Assembly (NCBI GenBank): GCA_003554345.1
Contig: PWGE01000160.1
Location: 1 to 7,162, forward strand
Length of the DNA stretch: 7,162 nt
Reading direction: 5' to 3'
Origin: T1SED10-198M sp003554345 [NCBI: Candidatus Sumerlaeota bacterium]
GTDB lineage: Bacteria > Sumerlaeota > T1SED10-198M
In this document: piece by piece, positions 6,824 through 7,162 of the stretch
How positions within the stretch are numbered: the stretch's first letter is position 1
Layout: each line of letters opens with the position of its first letter
The notes under the pieces: model-generated
Database searches by the model: none
Seen by the model: the letters and a program-made list of their open reading frames with translations, nothing else
Told to the model about the DNA's origin: nothing
Position numbers and translations under genes: made by a program

Positions 6824-7162
6824 ATGACAGCATTATATGTTCTGCTGGGTGTTGTTGTTTTGCTCGTCTTGAGCACCATTCTGATGTATAACAGCCTGAT
6901 TACTTTGAAGAAGAGGGTGAAGAACGCCTGGGCACAAATTGATGTTCAGCTCAAGCGACGCTATGATTTAATCCCCAACCTGGTCAATGCCGTGAAAGGA
7001 TATATGGACTTTGAAAAAGAGACACTTCAGAAAGTCATTGAAGCACGTTCTAAAGCGATGAATGCTTCTGGCATGTCTGATAAGATGCAGGCAGAAGGAG
7101 AGTTGTCCGGTATGCTGAGTCGTTTGATGGCGGTTGTGGAACAGTATCCTGACCTGAAAGCC
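6824..7162 (+). CDS. lemA: LemA family membrane protein, 5' part
   Basis: The frame from ATG 6824 stays open to the window edge, giving the first 113 residues of a family usually about 185 long. A hydrophobic segment (residues 4-22) is followed by the family hallmark AWAQIDVQLKRRYDLIPNLV (35-54) and VKGY, then a helical region with TLQKVIEARSKA and a second hallmark ending VEQYPDLKA at the edge. LemA proteins are anchored by one N-terminal membrane helix, with most of the chain forming long helices. The molecular function is unsettled; genes are often next to htpX, TPM-domain or other membrane-proteolysis genes. The start is backed by GAGAGGTGA at 6811-6819. The gene is the first after a gap with a promoter candidate and so may open a new operon whose next members lie outside the window. 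Confidence 0.93.
   Translation, partial: MTALYVLLGVVVLLVLSTILMYNSLITLKKRVKNAWAQIDVQLKRRYDLIPNLVNAVKGYMDFEKETLQKVIEARSKAMNASGMSDKMQAEGELSGMLSRLMAVVEQYPDLKA

Noticed and set aside
1-7162. Undescribed system, mobile element, CRISPR array or RNA gene
   Set aside because: Every part of the window is accounted for by conserved housekeeping genes and short spacers; no repeats, integrase or transposase motifs, or structured RNA candidates were seen.

Overview
The window carries one long plus-strand gene run, rpsB (3' part) - tsf - pyrH - frr - uppS - cdsA - dxr - rseP, followed after a short gap by the 5' part of lemA. This is the widely conserved bacterial cluster linking translation factors with isoprenoid, undecaprenyl and phospholipid synthesis and intramembrane proteolysis. 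All nine genes are recognisable from motifs. I see no mobile element, CRISPR array, tRNA, rRNA or foreign-looking segment, and no unexplained gap longer than 69 bases.

Organism: a bacterium of moderate-to-low GC (low-to-mid forties by eye, not computed). The gene order occurs in many phyla. Three features argue against a textbook member of a well-known group: an EF-Ts of only 199 residues, an RseP with two PDZ domains, and a uS2 protein with a 93-residue acidic tail. Neither bamA (usual after rseP in Proteobacteria) nor ispG/proS/polC (usual in many Firmicutes) follows rseP. A spirochaete or another deep-branching lineage would fit, but the sequence alone does not settle this.

Layout: positions 1-2616 encode translation functions (ribosomal protein uS2, EF-Ts, ribosome recycling factor) with UMP kinase between them. 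Positions 2629-5444 encode undecaprenyl diphosphate synthase, CDP-diacylglycerol synthase and DXP reductoisomerase. These supply the lipid carrier for the cell wall, the phospholipid precursor, and the first committed MEP-pathway step feeding the former. Positions 5441-6754 encode the site-2 protease RseP. Genes from rpsB to rseP are separated by 27 bases or fewer or overlap, so they are probably cotranscribed. At least two junctions (pyrH/frr and uppS/cdsA) place the upstream stop codon in or next to the downstream Shine-Dalgarno sequence, suggesting coupled translation.

The 69-base gap before lemA holds a convincing extended -10 promoter (6784-6794) and a good ribosome binding site, so lemA probably begins a separate transcription unit. 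The starts of frr, cdsA and dxr are best placed downstream of the longest open frame; the reasons are given with each gene. I did not find an undescribed system here. The most unusual items are the uS2 tail, the two-PDZ RseP beside lemA, and a substitution in a conserved CdsA motif.
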